A stretch of DNA of 60,959 bases from Scatosoma sp045614565 (GTDB lineage: Bacteria; Bacillota; Clostridia; Christensenellales; Borkfalkiaceae). Position 1 is the first letter of the stretch; every line of letters begins with the position of its first letter. Position numbers and translations under genes: made by a program. The stretch spans positions 1 through 60,959 of the forward strand of contig JAZLDG010000011.1 of assembly GCA_045614565.1 (NCBI GenBank), given 5' to 3'. Positions 59,138-60,959 of the stretch are shown here, piece by piece. A model generated the notes under the pieces. That model ran no database searches and had not been told where the DNA came from. It saw nothing but the letters and a program-made list of their open reading frames with translations.

Positions 59138-59453
59138 AATCGAAACCTATCTCGGTTTTTGCATACGCGCGCGAAAAATCGTTTTCGGCGTGGACGACGT
59201 GGAAAAGCAAAAACGCGACGTGTTTTTGCTTGTGGCGGACGAAACCTTGGGCACAAGCTCGATGAAAACGATCCTAAAAGCACAAGAAACGTTTTCTTGT
59301 CCGCTGTACGTAACGCCCAAGGGCGTTTTAGGCGAAATTTTACACCGCGCGGCGGTAAAAGCGGCGGCGATTAAAGATAAAAATCTTGCCTTGGCGATAT
59401 GTGCCGCGGCAAGCGAACCCCAATTCAAATTATATTCGGGAGGCAATCATTAA
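59124..59453 (+). CDS. ylxQ: L7Ae-family RNA-binding protein YlxQ
   Basis: 109 residues. Kink-turn RNA-binding fold: L-G-F-C-I-R-A-R-K-I-V-F-G near 10-22, V-A-D-E-T near 37-41. TTG start with GAGG 9 bases upstream. Between ylxR and infB as in other Bacillota. Confidence 0.9.
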   Translation: MEKSKIETYLGFCIRARKIVFGVDDVEKQKRDVFLLVADETLGTSSMKTILKAQETFSCPLYVTPKGVLGEILHRAAVKAAAIKDKNLALAICAAASEPQFKLYSGGNH

Positions 59454-59457
59454 GCAT

Positions 59458-60959
59458 ATGGCAAAAAAATACGAAAACGTGGAAAGTATATTGAAGGTGT
59501 TGGAAGACGATCAGCTTGGTAGCGTGTTGAAGCGTCTTTCGTCCACGGAAAAAACTCTTTCGGAGATTATGAAGAATTTGTCCGTACTCGAAGCGGAAAA
59601 AGCGGAGCGTGAAGCAGCGGAAGCGGCGGCAAGAGCCGAAGCGGAAGCACGCGCCGCGGCGGAAGAAGCGGCAAGAGCGAAAGCGGAAGCCGAAAAGGCG
59701 GCGCAAGCCGTTGCTCCCGACAAGGCGGAAGAAGAAAGCAAGCCCGTCAAGAAGACGAGCAAGAAAAAAGCGGAAAAGGAAGCGGAAGAGCCCGCGGTTG
59801 AAAACAAAGAATTCGCGGAAGAAAAGAAAGAGCCGATTAAAGAAACGGTGCAGGAAGAAAAACCCGCAAAAACGGAAAACAAAACGTACGTGCCCAAAAC
59901 GCCTGCTGCTCCCGCAGGTCCGCGTGCGCCGCGGTATTTCCGTAACGGGCAGGTACAAGGCGAATACGTCGCAAAAGCGGGCGTAGAAGCTACGCCGTCT
60001 ACAACGTACCGTCCCGCTCGTCCCCAAGGGGATAGACCTATGCGTGCGACGGGCGATAGACCGTTTACGGGAACGAAACCCGCAACGCAAGGCGCGCGTA
60101 CGCCCCGCGTAAACGTCGGTGCATCCGTTAACGCGCCGATGATGCCGACGAGAGAAAAATCCTTCTCCACGCCCGCAAAGAAAAAGACCTTTGAAAAGAC
60201 GTACACCGAAAAGAAAGCGCCGCTTTCTAAACGTGCGCTTATCAAGCAGCAGGGTATGACGGTGGAAGACTTTGACGAAGATAAGAGCGGATATAGAAAA
60301 ATGCGCTCGCCCAAAAAGCAAAAGAAGCAAGAAATTCCTACCATTAAAATTGAACACGCAGTCGTTACGACGCAGGATATTCCCTTGAAAGTCTTGTCTG
60401 AAAAGCTCGGCGTATCGGCGGTGGAAATTACCAAGCGTTTGTTCAAGGAAGGCGTTATGAAAGGCATTAACGATTCCATCGATTACGATAACGCATTGAT
60501 GATTGCGATGGATTTGGGCATCGATTTGGAATACAAGCCCGAAAAGACGGCAGAAGACGTTTTGATGGACACGACGACGAACGAAGATGAAAGCAAGCTC
60601 GTTACCCGTGCCCCCGTCGTTACGGTTATGGGTCACGTTGACCACGGTAAAACTTCCCTTTTGGATAAAATCCGTGCTACCTCGGTTACGTCCGGGGAAG
60701 CTGGCGGTATTACGCAAAGCATCGGTGCTTATACGGTTACGGCGAAGGGCAAGCAAATCACCATCATCGATACGCCAGGTCACGCAGCGTTAACGGGAAA
60801 GCTCGCGGGGGTTTCCCAAGTACCGCATGACGTCTTCCGTGTTGTTGCGGCGGACGACGGTATCATGCCGCAAACGATTGAAGCTATCAACCACGCGAAG
60901 GCGGCAAACGTGCCTATCATCGTGGCAATGAATAAAATGGATAAACACGAGGTGAATCC
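59458..60959 (+). CDS. infB: Translation initiation factor IF-2 (partial, runs off window)
   Basis: About 500 residues present, C-terminus missing. N-terminal part is a charged Ala/Glu/Lys-rich region, then a Pro/Arg/Thr-rich linker and the IF2_N domain (about 300-360). G-domain G1 G-H-V-D-H-G-K-T at 392-399, D-T-P-G-H at 438-442 and N-K-M-D near 492-495 are present, but 443-461 departs sharply from the family (A-A-L-T-G-K-L-A in place of E-A-F-T-A-M-R-A), while flanking sequence is normal. The closest purine-rich site is 14 bases before the ATG, longer than usual. The ATG follows the ylxQ stop by 4 bases. Confidence 0.93.
   Translation, partial: MAKKYENVESILKVLEDDQLGSVLKRLSSTEKTLSEIMKNLSVLEAEKAEREAAEAAARAEAEARAAAEEAARAKAEAEKAAQAVAPDKAEEESKPVKKTSKKKAEKEAEEPAVENKEFAEEKKEPIKETVQEEKPAKTENKTYVPKTPAAPAGPRAPRYFRNGQVQGEYVAKAGVEATPSTTYRPARPQGDRPMRATGDRPFTGTKPATQGARTPRVNVGASVNAPMMPTREKSFSTPAKKKTFEKTYTEKKAPLSKRALIKQQGMTVEDFDEDKSGYRKMRSPKKQKKQEIPTIKIEHAVVTTQDIPLKVLSEKLGVSAVEITKRLFKEGVMKGINDSIDYDNALMIAMDLGIDLEYKPEKTAEDVLMDTTTNEDESKLVTRAPVVTVMGHVDHGKTSLLDKIRATSVTSGEAGGITQSIGAYTVTAKGKQITIIDTPGHAALTGKLAGVSQVPHDVFRVVAADDGIMPQTIEAINHAKAANVPIIVAMNKMDKHEVN

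Noticed and set aside
59425..60783. 452-codon minus-strand open frame opposite infB
   Set aside because: It is an Arg/Phe/Cys-rich antisense shadow of the Ala/Glu/Lys-rich IF-2 N-terminus.
1..60959. CRISPR arrays, prophage genes, toxin-antitoxin or restriction systems
   Set aside because: No regularly spaced repeats and no protein with motifs of these systems were found on either strand.

Overview
The window looks like a chromosomal segment of an uncultured low-to-mid GC Gram-positive bacterium (Bacillota, most likely Clostridia). This is inferred from McsA/McsB/ClpC, a T-box on pheST, YlxR/YlxQ between nusA and infB, the dnaG-rpoD-trmK-nif3 order, strong AAGGAG ribosome sites and many TTGACA-17-TATAAT promoters. 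No species can be named. No phage, CRISPR array or complete insertion sequence is visible. Two small non-autonomous transposon-like elements and one tRNA-end duplication are.

Layout. 1-6.7 kb (minus): four lipoprotein genes, one carrying a TlpA-type thioredoxin domain. 6.9-10.3 kb: nagB (minus), then an AzgA-type purine permease and a YitT membrane protein. 10.27-10.6 kb: tRNA-Ser(GCU) on the minus strand with a duplicated 3' end plus terminator. 10.8-15.8 kb: pyrophosphatase, two paralogous membrane proteins of unknown function (the second with a zinc-ribbon tail), and prolyl-tRNA synthetase. 15.9-26.9 kb: a leaderless XRE/membrane regulator, mcsA-mcsB-clpC, then aroC-aroB-aroA-aroE-aroQ-[MITE]-aroK and an SDR reductase. 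26.9-31 kb: small proteins, a cysteine-desulfurase-like enzyme divergent from a DUF3343 (Se/S carrier-like) gene, nth and mscL. 31-40.6 kb: T-box, a second MITE, pheS-pheT-truB-ribF, a TIM-barrel protein, an M24 peptidase, efp, dtd and a metallo-beta-lactamase fold protein. 40.8-48.9 kb: dgt-dnaG-rpoD-trmK-nif3-zinc ribbon-alr and a membrane protein. 49-57.1 kb: rsmD-coaD-aroF-pheA-patatin-rarA-nrdR-ispG and a shortened PolC-like protein. 57.1 kb to the end: rimP-nusA-ylxR-ylxQ-infB (infB runs off the window).

How the genes work together. Every step from DAHP to chorismate is encoded here, plus prephenate dehydratase, and phenylalanyl-tRNA synthetase sits behind a T-box; no chorismate mutase was recognised. 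McsA/McsB/ClpC form the arginine-phosphorylation branch of protein quality control, but the usual ctsR is missing and an XRE protein with membrane helices stands in its place. DnaG, SigA, RarA, NrdR, Dgt and Nth cover replication, nucleotide supply and repair.

The most unusual item is the 523-residue protein at 55550-57121. It sits where Bacillota normally carry polC (just before rimP-nusA) and keeps a PolC-like N-terminus, an OB fold and a DEDDh proofreading exonuclease, but has no recognisable PHP or polymerase domain. Other notable points are the two TIR/TSD-bounded small elements, the two genes whose promoters lie so close that their mRNAs should be leaderless, the repeated module shared by two lipoproteins, and an infB switch-II segment that departs from the family consensus near the window end and may reflect sequence error.
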